DNA of 64,000 bases from the NCBI GenBank assembly GCA_006503475.1, contig RSEH01000028.1, forward strand, positions 62,001 to 126,000. The letters are read 5' to 3'. Source of the stretch: Stentor roeselii. Its lineage: Eukaryota > Ciliophora > Heterotrichea > Heterotrichida > Stentoridae. Position 1 is the stretch's first letter. Each line of letters starts with the position of its first letter. Made by a program: the position numbers and the translations under genes. Shown here one piece after another: positions 46,701-55,669 of the stretch. Below the pieces are notes generated by a model. That model made no database searches. It worked only from the letters and a program-made list of their open reading frames with translations, and was not told the DNA's origin.

Positions 46701-48111
46701 TGCCGTGAGTTTGAGCCTGATTCCAGGAAGTAAAAGAAGTTTAGCTCTTATGCATAGTGTAGCTCTCTGCAAAAACATAAACATCTATTCAACACCTTTC
46801 ATTAAAGCTTACATCGACTACAAATGGCCGATAGTGATTTCAATAATGTCAATTCACGCCGCTCTTTACTGTTTTTACATATTGTGTCTAATGATTTTTC
46901 TCTCAATGTCAGAAGTGAGCAATATAGTAGTGGGATCAATATTTATTTGTAAAGTAATTCTTTTCTTTTTCGAGATATATAAAATTATCGCTTTTGGGAA
47001 GAATTACTTCTCAAATCATTGGAACGTGCTGGACTTCATCAGAATGCTTGTCGCGAATTTTTTGTTCATAATGATTATCTACGAGTTCATCCTGGTTCTG
47101 CGGCCGTCAATTTACTTGTATATCAGGTCAGCTTTTTTCATTATTACTTTGATTTCTTACGTACGGAGCGTCTCTTTCTTTCGACTCATGGAAAGAACTC
47201 GAACTTTCACTCATTTGCTTTGGGAAATCTTTACAGAATCAATCCCTTTCATGTTTTTTATGATGTATAACATTTTGTGTGTCGGGTACATGTTTTACAT
47301 TTCGAACAGTTATTCAGATAGCATCTTTGTTCACCTTGAAAACTCTTTCTTGTTGATATATGGGTCGTATTCCCCCGGGCCAGATGATAATCATATGGTT
47401 TGGGTTATTTATGTTGTTTCTTTTATTATAAACAATTGGATGATCCTTAACTTTATGATCGCAGTTTATTCAGATATCTTTGAAGTAGTTTCAAATAACT
47501 CTGAACTTGAAGGATATAAAACGAAAGCTTTTCTGGCTTATGAGGTTGAAGTTATCATGACTTGGAGTAGAGACGATCAAATAATACAAAACTCTGAATA
47601 TTCACATGATAATAAAGAAGAAGAGTATAAAGTGCTAAAACCTCAGAGTTATTTGAAGAAAATTATTTTAAGAAATTGCAGATGTAGAAGAAAACCTGAT
47701 GAAAATAACTTGAGTCAAAAAGAGAACCAAACTCTAAGAAAAGAGAAAAAATTCAAACAATATCTTCATGTTTGTAAAGGGATTGATGATCAAGAAGAAA
47801 TTGATGTAAAACTTGATAGGCTTAAAGCTCTTGGTAGAAAAATTAAAAAAGCTATTCAAAAGTCTGCAGAACTTTCGAATTTTGTTAGGAAAACAGTTGA
47901 GGAAAATGAAAAAATTATTTATAGGGCGAAAAAAATTACGAATACTGAAGTAGATGATAATGAGAATAAAGGAGAAGCATCGATTAAACAACTCACTTCT
48001 CGTATTTTGATGAATTTAATTGTTTTGGCTTTAAATCATAATGGAAATATTAGGAAAAAGGCAAGGAATGATTTGGAAGAAAATCTTACAGATATTTTGA
48101 AAGAGAACTAG
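43747..48111 (+). CDS. WD40-propeller / six-helix cation channel fusion, copy 1
   Basis: The 1,454-residue protein has a cytoplasmic N-terminal half with about seven WD40-like blades; clear ones are LVSGSDDGEIKIWNL, LSSSYDLSIKIWKL and ITCCAFGNINIWSS. A linker with an ankyrin-like piece (SPLSIAVSKDYEDCTEAIVKFM) leads to six membrane helices at about 1026-1248: S1 WPIVISIMSIHAALYCFYIL, S4 with YVRSVSFFRLMERTR, S5 ESIPFMFFMMYNILCVGYMF, a pore loop FLLIYGSYSPG and S6 WMILNFMIAVYSDIF, the last like TRP and polycystin S6. So it is probably a nonselective or calcium cation channel gated through its propeller. The C-terminal 200 residues are coiled coil. It is one open frame. TRP-like is the best family name I can give. 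Confidence 0.82.
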   Translation: MRSSNSGRNLGMKEEQKTLDSQIDRRSKEYNRLRNSSVVTINDINEHQDELKEVKSIKDALEIIKDVIETFESKEATTKKEYISAILLEKGTKLIGKTSEGKIYKELLEVKDSETPTLTENQIDIEDYEPLKINDTSFILINYKNSNILNEKDVFDIADSQKLVKKKEIGESEAKFEIESKEGNIFRCRLLKYNEEAMTKSIEVLEILKQNNHARYFTLVYNNEAKRKNLFQLILKKIEFAEISLVQTLSDSGDAIAICFRENSKSSIEKIATFIESYKHQKSDGPSLEYKIRFTRKILTSSISSNDKTTVMIWPDYKKNRAFFIGTRLGNIFIYDVKYPGRFFKINTHKYFITDLYLKFPEEKKSGKEIKYNVLVSISRDMKISETNLIDLNSIDILSLKNYFFFDLNEQGKLRLIKRSDGADKYDKMIENWSDIADFNKNDLNKDDQKSFTLKDFPEIKLVGHHQFVCDKIEQGQEKIHLIKFYQKEYAICAGKSKDFTIYKKGEILDNNTIFQDPYSPPSSGETIPKAGYFHKDNITSLCSFENFLVSGSDDGEIKIWNLNIENATTLKINPLDTFSPPVSHSNSITCLAILPNQRVILSSSYDLSIKIWKLKIQRNSSKNNPKKTEEDMKMTDEDMIKRRSERMLIYTIPNLRSIVRFIVSIKNGDYFITCCAFGNINIWSSQTYTAILTMSLNTTVKFFYDVEDSKETEVDTQKKIKTIKVKNYIVYSDGKRIFNFIYNIDEKRYKITENASEGSNQYEENIDTNSVNPNNIRLLGYNMNELYQAMKYFRDCMKTDKQSPPFDPVYDKFVIFPFLLTSQHIYAFNNLPDHLKKSLHNGTVLNESTLKQSPLSIAVSKDYEDCTEAIVKFMKNKLNDSPYFINFISDTSLIEMNYLGRDTLTVFYKDLLVRVNKSTNPRFCPLSMDLPLHKPYPDAVVNYNFLFQSEFQGKKSIEEEKNNSIYPDEIFIADSGKSVDFLRSAVSLSLIPGSKRSLALMHSVALCKNINIYSTPFIKAYIDYKWPIVISIMSIHAALYCFYILCLMIFLSMSEVSNIVVGSIFICKVILFFFEIYKIIAFGKNYFSNHWNVLDFIRMLVANFLFIMIIYEFILVLRPSIYLYIRSAFFIITLISYVRSVSFFRLMERTRTFTHLLWEIFTESIPFMFFMMYNILCVGYMFYISNSYSDSIFVHLENSFLLIYGSYSPGPDDNHMVWVIYVVSFIINNWMILNFMIAVYSDIFEVVSNNSELEGYKTKAFLAYEVEVIMTWSRDDQIIQNSEYSHDNKEEEYKVLKPQSYLKKIILRNCRCRRKPDENNLSQKENQTLRKEKKFKQYLHVCKGIDDQEEIDVKLDRLKALGRKIKKAIQKSAELSNFVRKTVEENEKIIYRAKKITNTEVDDNENKGEASIKQLTSRILMNLIVLALNHNGNIRKKARNDLEENLTDILKEN

Positions 48112-48726
48112 TTGAATAGATTAGATGATTTAGTTTAAAGTAGTTGAAAGTGTTTAAAAATATTATGAATTAAGTTTTTCGCATATGCTTTTTTTGAAAG
48201 GCCACGTAGGAGCTTTCTTATGATAAGAGGCTTTGAAGATTTCTTAGGGAAGAATGGATTTTATCGAGTATTTATTCTAGCTCTTTGTGATATTTGCGGA
48301 TGTCTAGAAGAATTTGTGATTATATACCTGTGGAAAAAACTATTTTAGCTATATGGATTAAGTGTTTACTTAACTTAGAGTAACTTTTATATGAAATTAT
48401 AATAATTACTTTAAGGTAAGGCAAATCCTTTACTATAAAGGCACTTTACTTTGACCTAAATTAATAGAATCAACTTATAAAATAACTAAAAACTATTTAC
48501 TTGTTATAGTCAAACCTCATAGAGTGTCATCAAATACCCAAAAATTCTTAACTATTTTCATCCATATTCAAACCTTAGCTAATTTTCATAAAATTGCAAT
48601 CAAAGCCAAATTTGATTAACTCTAAATTCTCTAAGTACTATTGACTTAACATTTCAGTCGAGCTTTTAATAAATTCGACCATATTAGGATTCATTTTCTA
48701 CAATATGAAGGCCTTATAATAATATA
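48112..48726. other. Gene-free stretch between the two WD40-channel genes
   Basis: AT-rich with no coding frame. Its right end carries the shared upstream motif attttctaca (48693-48702) followed by GCCTTATAATAATATAATG. Nothing else stands out. Confidence 0.5.
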
Positions 48727-51700
48727 ATGAGTAATAAAGACGAGAAAGCACAAGTAAATGATCCTGAAACATATTCAAGAGCTCGATTCAATTCCATTGT
48801 CGACAAATGGGTGATAAAAAAACAAAAGGACCAATTTCAAAAGGTGGAAGATATGGAACATGCATTAGAAAATACCAAAAAAATCCTCGATGAGTTTAAG
48901 ACACTAAAGGTAAAAATTGGAATCAATTTTATTAGTTCTGTTATTCTTGGCACAGATGTTTATTTCTTAACAAATGAGAATGATGTTATAGTGATACATA
49001 TTGGTGCTTTAATAGAAGTGATAACAAAGGAAGGGTTGAAAAATATTAAATTTGATTATATTCAGAAAAAATCAGGTCAAATTGTGAAAGAACAAAAAAA
49101 AGCTAAGTATTCACATTGTATCTACCAAAACGAGGGATTTTTGAATCATTTAAAGAATAATAGTAGCAATCTTTATGAACAGCTCATAAATGAGAAAAAT
49201 AATAAACGTATAACTAACAATAAATCATTCAAGATCAAGCACCCGAGATATTATTATGAGCATGATTTGACATATACAAATACTGAAATGATAAAAGATC
49301 ATATAAATAAACAAAAAAATTACGAAAATAGAAATATTAAAGTTAGATTCATTGCCGAAAATAGAGATATGGATCATAAAAATATTCTTATTTGCTTTGC
49401 GATGAAAGAAGACCCAACAAAGATAGAGTACTTTGAATGCTTGCAAATAGATCAAAAGTCGTATCATTCCAAATTTAAATTTAATAGAGTAATTGAGAAA
49501 AATTACTTTCATTCTCAAGATAAGACAACTTCTTTATATTACATAAAAAAAGGAGATTATGATAGAACAGCATTGATCGGTACAAAAAACGGGAAAATTT
49601 GGATTTTTGATATTGTGAATTCGTGGAGATACTTCTTGATTGATTCTCATAGAGATGAAATTACTTCAATCTCATTATTTGAGAAACCAATTGGACCGAA
49701 GAAAAGTGAAAATTATATAATTGCTGTGAGTCGTGATCAATCAATATCTAGAACAAAACTTTTTAATATAAGAAGAATAAAAAAAATTACATTTAAAGAA
49801 GACCCCCCATCAGACAGCAAAAAACATACCGAAGATAGAAATAATCCAAATAAATTAAGAGAATTAATAACACTTGGTCTCATATTTTTCAAAAGGAATA
49901 GTACAAAGGGTCAATACATTCTTCACAATAAAAAATTCTACGAAGATAGAAATAAGAAAAAACAAAAAATGATAAACCTTGATTTCCATCCTGAAAAAAT
50001 TAAATCCCAATTATTTCCCAAACATTATAAAACTGATAAACACGATATATTTACCTCTATCGAGTACATAAATTATTCACATCAAAATACCAATTTTCAT
50101 GCTCATTTTATTGTCTGTGCTGGTGAATCAAACTATTTAAGCATCTATAAATTTTCTGATGAAAAAAAACAAACTCAAAATGAAGAACAAAAAATCCAAG
50201 AACATATAGAAGTAGAACCTAAAAAAGAGTCAAAAACATTACCAGAAAAAAACCAAACTCAAAATGATCTAACAAATTATCCAGAAAATACGGAAGTAGA
50301 ATTGGTATTTGAAATAAAAGACCTACCAGAAAACAACAACGATAAAATTACGGCACTTGCAAGTCATAAAAATTTGATAATATCCGGAAGTTACAATGGT
50401 GTAATAAAAATCTGGCAACTCATTGTAGAAACTCAGGAAACTATTCAAGAAAAGCATATACAAAAAACTCACGAAAAAATATCTGGAGATATTAGAGAAA
50501 AAGGTTCAGAAAATATAAATCTCAATATATATTTAAAACATCTTTATGAAATAAAATCGCCAGTAGGTCATTTCCTGAATATCACTTGTATAAGAATTTT
50601 AGAATCTAAAAATATTTTCTTATCCACAGGTTACGATAGCACGATAAAGATCTGGAAATTCAAAAACGATGGAAAACTAATAAAAGATATCATTATGCTT
50701 AAAGATGAGAAAAGAACACAAGTAAATAACAGAGGATTTTATAAACCTCAAATGCCTGACAATGAAGATTTTCTTATCCATACCATCAGAGGCTTGTCTT
50801 CAATTGTCAGGTTTATGGTTCCATTGAACAACGAAGATTTCATGATCACCTGCTCTTCTTTCGGCAATATTTTCATATGGAGTATGAAGACCTATTCGAT
50901 TGTTCTTGTCATAAATTTGCACTCTACTATTACTTATTTCAATGAAATTAATGGCTATCTAGTTTTTAGCAATGGAAAACAGGTAATGTCTTTAAAACAC
51001 AATATATTGGAAAATAAAAATTTAATCAATAATTTTTTCCAAAATACTGAAAGTATCTCAGAAACAACAGTAATTAACAAAAACCCAATAAATAGATTAA
51101 TGCTTTTAGGACCTGATATGCCAAACGTGTATCAAGCAATGAAATACTTTAGAAAATGCATCATTAGTAATGGAAAAAAACATCCTCCTTTCAACCCGGT
51201 TTATGACAAGTTCGTGATGTTGCCTTACTTTTTAACATCTCAGCATATATACGCTTTTCACAACATGTCACAACATATTCACCATTCCTTACATAACAAC
51301 ACAAACCTCTCCGAAACAATCTTCAAACAAAACCCTTTATCAATCTCGATATTAAAAGACTTCCCAGATTGCTACAATAATATCGTAAAATTCCTAAACA
51401 TAAAACTTCAAGAAAATACTTTTTTCATCAACTTTTTAAGTGATACCTCATTGATCGAGATGAACTACACTGGAAGAGACTCTTTGGTTCTATTTTACCA
51501 GACCTTGCTTGTGAAAGAAAACAATTCAAGCAAACCACAAATGGTAGGACTTAATGTAAACCTGCCGATTTTTCAAAAGAGTCCATATCCAGTTGTTGAC
51601 TATTTAGACCTCTTTGGAGAAAAATACCTGAACATTAAAGACAGTGGAAAATCAGTTGAGTTCTTTAGAAGTGCACTCGCCTTGACAATGACAGTCGGTA

Positions 51701-53049
51701 GTACACGCAGTCTTAGTGTACTTCAAAGTTTCGCTGATTGTGAGAATAAGAATATTTTTTCAACACCTTTTGTTCAAGCACTAGTTGACTATAAGATGGC
51801 GATTGTTTTGCCTTTCATGTATTTCCATACATCCTGTTATTGCATTTATTTGATGTTGTTGATGATTTTTTCGAATATGAAGGAAGTCGATTATACTGTT
51901 GTGAGCTTTATTTTCATTTTTAATATCTTTTTGACCGTTTATGAGATTTTCAAGATTAAAGTGCAAGGAAGGAACTATTTTAATAGTAATTGGAACAGGA
52001 TTGATATGATCAGAACAATGATTTTTACCTTTTTGATATTCATCAATTTGTTTTACTTTGGTTTTAATATTCCTCTTGTGGACTATGAAGGCATCCGAAT
52101 CATTTTTTTAATTGTTACGATTACTTCATTCCTTAGAGGAATCTCGATTTTCAGGATATTTGATAAGACCCGGCATTTCACATATTTGCTGTTACAAGTT
52201 ATTTCAAATTCCGTGACTTTCATGCTTTTCATGGCCTATAACATCATTTGCACCACTTTCATGCTTTTTGTTGCTTCAAACTTCGGCGAAGACTTTTTAA
52301 CTCAAATAGAAAGATCCTTTTTACTCATTTATGGCTCCTGGAGTCCTGAAATTGGAGAAAGCCCGGCCATATGGGCAATATTCGTTCTCGCAGTGATAGT
52401 CAATAACTGGATGATTCTTAATTTCATGATCGCTGTTTATGGAAATACTTTCAGCGATGTAACTAATAATTCAGAAGTCTACAATTATATGACCAAGTGC
52501 GAAATGGCCTATGAAGTCGAAAGTATCATGTTTTGGAGAAGAAATTACTATGTCACCACAGACTCTGAGTTAGGAAATTCCATAAAAAATCAACATGAAT
52601 TTATAAATGTCAAAGATAATTTATTTTATAAGATTTCAACTCTAGACTCTGAAACCATTAAAGAAAAAAAATTAAAAGGCTACAAAGAATACATTCATGT
52701 ATGCAAACTTCAAGAAGAACCTAAAAAAGTCAACCAAGAGCAAGAAAGAGTAATAGCCATGTACAATCAATCAAAGAAAATCTTAAAAATCGCTTCAGAC
52801 GTCAGTAAAAAAGTATCTTCAGTTCATTCAGAAGGTGAAAAAGTACTAAAAGACTTAAAATTCATTTCTAAAAAATCCTCAGAAAGTGAAGAAAAAAAGA
52901 AAATAGAGAAGAAGAAAGAATTAAAAAATGCAACTTTTGAAATCCTCAACAAGATGTTAGCCCTTTTATCAACTCACGAAATGAGAAAGAGAGACAAGTT
53001 GGAGAAAGAAATCTCGAAGAAAATCAAAATTATTCTCGAATCTAGTTAG
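48727..53049 (+). CDS. WD40-propeller / six-helix cation channel fusion, copy 2
   Basis: The 1,440-residue protein is a clear paralogue of its left neighbour and keeps the same order: N-terminal helix, WD40 blades (IISGSYNGVIKIWQL, LSTGYDSTIKIWKF, ITCSSFGNIFIWSM), linker (ADxxxxSVEFFRSALAL type), six membrane helices from about 1023, pore loop FLLIYGSWSPE and S6 WMILNFMIAVYGNTF, then AYEVESIMFW and a coiled coil. The pore region, S6 and the stretch just before S1 are nearly identical in both, while the WD40 part is far more diverged and holds an Asn/Glu/Lys-rich insert around residues 475-525. The copies therefore probably form similar pores under different control. Neither has an intron. Confidence 0.82.
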   Translation: MSNKDEKAQVNDPETYSRARFNSIVDKWVIKKQKDQFQKVEDMEHALENTKKILDEFKTLKVKIGINFISSVILGTDVYFLTNENDVIVIHIGALIEVITKEGLKNIKFDYIQKKSGQIVKEQKKAKYSHCIYQNEGFLNHLKNNSSNLYEQLINEKNNKRITNNKSFKIKHPRYYYEHDLTYTNTEMIKDHINKQKNYENRNIKVRFIAENRDMDHKNILICFAMKEDPTKIEYFECLQIDQKSYHSKFKFNRVIEKNYFHSQDKTTSLYYIKKGDYDRTALIGTKNGKIWIFDIVNSWRYFLIDSHRDEITSISLFEKPIGPKKSENYIIAVSRDQSISRTKLFNIRRIKKITFKEDPPSDSKKHTEDRNNPNKLRELITLGLIFFKRNSTKGQYILHNKKFYEDRNKKKQKMINLDFHPEKIKSQLFPKHYKTDKHDIFTSIEYINYSHQNTNFHAHFIVCAGESNYLSIYKFSDEKKQTQNEEQKIQEHIEVEPKKESKTLPEKNQTQNDLTNYPENTEVELVFEIKDLPENNNDKITALASHKNLIISGSYNGVIKIWQLIVETQETIQEKHIQKTHEKISGDIREKGSENINLNIYLKHLYEIKSPVGHFLNITCIRILESKNIFLSTGYDSTIKIWKFKNDGKLIKDIIMLKDEKRTQVNNRGFYKPQMPDNEDFLIHTIRGLSSIVRFMVPLNNEDFMITCSSFGNIFIWSMKTYSIVLVINLHSTITYFNEINGYLVFSNGKQVMSLKHNILENKNLINNFFQNTESISETTVINKNPINRLMLLGPDMPNVYQAMKYFRKCIISNGKKHPPFNPVYDKFVMLPYFLTSQHIYAFHNMSQHIHHSLHNNTNLSETIFKQNPLSISILKDFPDCYNNIVKFLNIKLQENTFFINFLSDTSLIEMNYTGRDSLVLFYQTLLVKENNSSKPQMVGLNVNLPIFQKSPYPVVDYLDLFGEKYLNIKDSGKSVEFFRSALALTMTVGSTRSLSVLQSFADCENKNIFSTPFVQALVDYKMAIVLPFMYFHTSCYCIYLMLLMIFSNMKEVDYTVVSFIFIFNIFLTVYEIFKIKVQGRNYFNSNWNRIDMIRTMIFTFLIFINLFYFGFNIPLVDYEGIRIIFLIVTITSFLRGISIFRIFDKTRHFTYLLLQVISNSVTFMLFMAYNIICTTFMLFVASNFGEDFLTQIERSFLLIYGSWSPEIGESPAIWAIFVLAVIVNNWMILNFMIAVYGNTFSDVTNNSEVYNYMTKCEMAYEVESIMFWRRNYYVTTDSELGNSIKNQHEFINVKDNLFYKISTLDSETIKEKKLKGYKEYIHVCKLQEEPKKVNQEQERVIAMYNQSKKILKIASDVSKKVSSVHSEGEKVLKDLKFISKKSSESEEKKKIEKKKELKNATFEILNKMLALLSTHEMRKRDKLEKEISKKIKIILESS

Positions 53050-53065
53050 ACTTATCTATTCCTAG

Positions 53066-54055
53066 TTAATTTATCGACCAGTTAAGAAGGTACTTGATCA
53101 TGTTTCCGTAGGCTTGGCCGCAGGTGTACATGTTCACATCGCAGTTCTTGATGTTGTTGTACGATGCGTTGATCAACGATGCCTTCGCTGCGTATCTTGA
53201 AGCGAGCTCGAAAGCTCCTGCCTTGCTGAATAAGTCTTTGATGTTTTGTTCGAGGAGAGCAACGTCACAAATGTCGGTAGTGTAAGATGTCTGGACGTAG
53301 GTCAGAAGTGTGGCTGCATCACCGAATAAAGTGTTCATTCCACTCCAATCATTTGAGTTCAGCTTGTAAACATCAGTGGCCAGAGGAATTGAGGAGTTTC
53401 CGAAGTTCAACAAGTACAAAGCACAAGGTCCTTGCTTCTTAGTACTAATCTGTAAGGTGTTAACAAGTCCTTTCCACCAGCTCTGATAAGTCACAGTGTT
53501 AAAAGCCTTAACAGTCAACACTTCCATAAATTCCATTAACTTAACAGGTGTAGCTTCAAAAGGAACAAGTAAGTCAGTGAGTTGTCCAACAGTATTTCCA
53601 GCAGCAGCCCAATTTTTCTCTTTGATCTGAGAAACAGCAGTCTTAAAAGCGACTTCAACTTTTTCATAGTTATAAGCCAGGTTCACTTCATACCAAATCT
53701 TGCCCTTGGCAGCCATTCCAGTCTTCAATGATGACTCGACAGTGGTTAACCCGCATTGGCCACAGGCTTGGGCCATGCTATGAAGGAAGGTCTCATAAGT
53801 TTCTTTCAACTCTGCGAACTTGCCGGTGAAGATGTATCCGTAAGTCGAGGCAAGGATCTGGTCAAGGTTCGATTGGGTCTCAGGGGTCAGACACTTGGAC
53901 ATGTCGGAAGCGGATCCCGTGTATCCTGACATGAAACCTGATAGGAAAGCTTGAAGGTCGTCGTAGTTACCTTCTGATGACGGGTCAGCACCTCGAAGGG
54001 ATGAGGAAGCTGCCAATGAGAGCAGGAGACAGGAAATCAAAACATGCTTTGACAT
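53066..54055 (-). CDS. Secreted orphan protein, 329 aa
   Basis: A typical signal peptide (HVLISCLLLSLAASSSL) opens the protein. The mature part is mostly helical with spaced cysteines (SKCLTPE, QACGQCG, GPCALY, DICDVA, KNCDVNMYTCGQAYG) that could form disulphides, and short Tyr- and Ala-rich helices. Its base composition is richer in GC than the neighbouring channel genes, as in the cathepsin gene, which often marks high expression. I do not recognise a family; its like may be common as vacuolar or secreted proteins in ciliates. It has no catalytic motif that I can see. It converges on the second channel gene with 16 nt between stops. Confidence 0.85.
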   Translation of the reverse strand: MSKHVLISCLLLSLAASSSLRGADPSSEGNYDDLQAFLSGFMSGYTGSASDMSKCLTPETQSNLDQILASTYGYIFTGKFAELKETYETFLHSMAQACGQCGLTTVESSLKTGMAAKGKIWYEVNLAYNYEKVEVAFKTAVSQIKEKNWAAAGNTVGQLTDLLVPFEATPVKLMEFMEVLTVKAFNTVTYQSWWKGLVNTLQISTKKQGPCALYLLNFGNSSIPLATDVYKLNSNDWSGMNTLFGDAATLLTYVQTSYTTDICDVALLEQNIKDLFSKAGAFELASRYAAKASLINASYNNIKNCDVNMYTCGQAYGNMIKYLLNWSIN

Positions 54056-54475
54056 TTTTATATTATTCTACACCTGACCATCCACTTAAAATATGTCTTC
54101 TGATCTGATTCCGGTTTATTTGTTTCGAGGATTTCAACTTGGTTTTGGGATGATCGCACTGGTTTGAGAGGGATTAATTGAGGTGGATAGCAGAAGAAAT
54201 TCAGAACTTGAAATGCTTTTTAATGTTTATATTGATTTTTTTTACTTTAGGAAGCCTATGCCTGGATTTAAATGGTTTGAGAGGTTGATAAATGACCAGA
54301 TTTGTCGTAGATCGTCCTCAATTAAATGAATTTGAAAATCTGAGGACATAGCTTATATATACATTTTATGCTAATAACAATCCAAAAAATATGTACTTAA
54401 TTCCAGAAGCTCATCGATCCTTTGAGTTTCCTAAAAATATAAAAATTATGATTCAAAATACATTTAGATACTAAA
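54056..54475. other. Gene-free stretch upstream of the secreted orphan
   Basis: No reading frame of note. The left end holds the orphan's promoter; the right end is just past the PTEN-like stop. Nothing else is recognised. Confidence 0.45.
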
Positions 54476-55663
54476 TCAAACTGTTTCCCTCCTACTTTCT
54501 TGCTTTTTAATAACTTTATCGATATCATCCAGCTCTGGGTTGCCAAACAAAAGGATCCTGGAATTCATCGGTAGTCTATATCTTATTATCTCTTTGATCC
54601 TGAACCACTTATCGACTTCGCCTTCATCAAGTTTCACCTTACAAAAGATGCACCTTGTGTTGAACTCATCTTGGGAAGAGCAATGACAGTCCTTCTCGAA
54701 CTCCATACACACTTCAAAGTTTTGATGAAAATTCTTTTTTTTCTGGATATTGTCAGGGTCAACCTGATTTTTACTGAAGTTTAGTGAAAGTTGATTGACA
54801 AATCCTGTGTTGAATGTAAATCTGCAGATCTTCTTGGTTTTTACTAGTCCCCAGTTGGTTAAAAAACATTGAATGTCTCCGTACATAGGCATAATTTCTA
54901 CATTTTCGCATTTTTCAAAGATTAGGAACTCTTGAGGTCTTGTCCAGTCATCTTCAAAAGCCCTCTGTGCATCCCTGGTCAAACTTTTATTAGAAAATAT
55001 TTTCTGTTGTCCTTGAAACATCTCAAAAACAGGTCTGCAAGCCTTTCCATTGAAATGTGGAGCAGTTTTCAAAAAGCACTTACTAAGTCTAACAACAAGA
55101 GGACTCTGCACACGCCTCTTAAAAATATCTTCAAAATAATAAACATATCTAATCTGTGAAGGCTGAGTGACTCCGCCTGCATGGCTAAACCTTTTAACTT
55201 TAAAATACTCAAGAGCATCAGAAGCCTTTTCAATTCTTCCACAAAAAATCAAGTAACAACAAATCAAAGTGCCAGTGCGTCCTTTTCCAGCTTTGCAGTT
55301 AACAGCAACGACATGTTCGACATCATCACAAAGCCATGAATGAATTTCTTGACAAGCATGAAATAAAAGGTCGATTGTTGGAGGAAAGTGATCAGCCCAT
55401 TGGAACTCTTGAACATTGTTATGAAATTTTTCGTAGTCGTAACGAATTCCGCTGATGTTTATCACTTTGCAATTGGCTTTGTGGTTATTTTTTAGAACTT
55501 CAGCGACTGAATCGATTGAGTTACGGTAAAACTTGTGGAGTCCTTCACCGGGTAAGGACATTGCGATTAGTCGGGGTGTGATGTAAGTTAGGTCTAAGCT
55601 GTGGCCTGAGCATTCATATCGGTTTTTCTTGCCTGATACTTTTTTTCTAAGAAAGTCTATCAT
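54476..55663 (-). CDS. PTEN-like phosphatase with C2 domain, altered P-loop
   Basis: The phosphatase domain fills about residues 1-185 of 395. It has LDLTYITPRLIAMSLPGEG, WADHFPP (the loop Asp), and the P-loop VNCKAGKGRTG with Cys123 and Arg129, plus GVTQPSQIRYVYYF as in PTEN (GVTIPSQRRYVYYY). Lys on both sides of Ala-Gly favours PIP3 as substrate. The usual His before the catalytic Cys is Asn122. A C2 domain follows and holds a Cys cluster (CHCSSQ...CIFC) absent from animal PTEN. The enzyme would lower PIP3 at membranes and affect motility and phagocytosis. The start codon is just 6 nt after the BEACH gene's stop on the same strand. Confidence 0.88.
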   Translation of the reverse strand: MIDFLRKKVSGKKNRYECSGHSLDLTYITPRLIAMSLPGEGLHKFYRNSIDSVAEVLKNNHKANCKVINISGIRYDYEKFHNNVQEFQWADHFPPTIDLLFHACQEIHSWLCDDVEHVVAVNCKAGKGRTGTLICCYLIFCGRIEKASDALEYFKVKRFSHAGGVTQPSQIRYVYYFEDIFKRRVQSPLVVRLSKCFLKTAPHFNGKACRPVFEMFQGQQKIFSNKSLTRDAQRAFEDDWTRPQEFLIFEKCENVEIMPMYGDIQCFLTNWGLVKTKKICRFTFNTGFVNQLSLNFSKNQVDPDNIQKKKNFHQNFEVCMEFEKDCHCSSQDEFNTRCIFCKVKLDEGEVDKWFRIKEIIRYRLPMNSRILLFGNPELDDIDKVIKKQESRRETV

Positions 55664-55669
55664 ATCTTA

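Noticed and set aside
55664-55669. BEACH and PTEN-like genes as one fused protein
   Set aside because: TAA stands in frame before the 6-nt gap and no GT...AG of 15 nt spans it.
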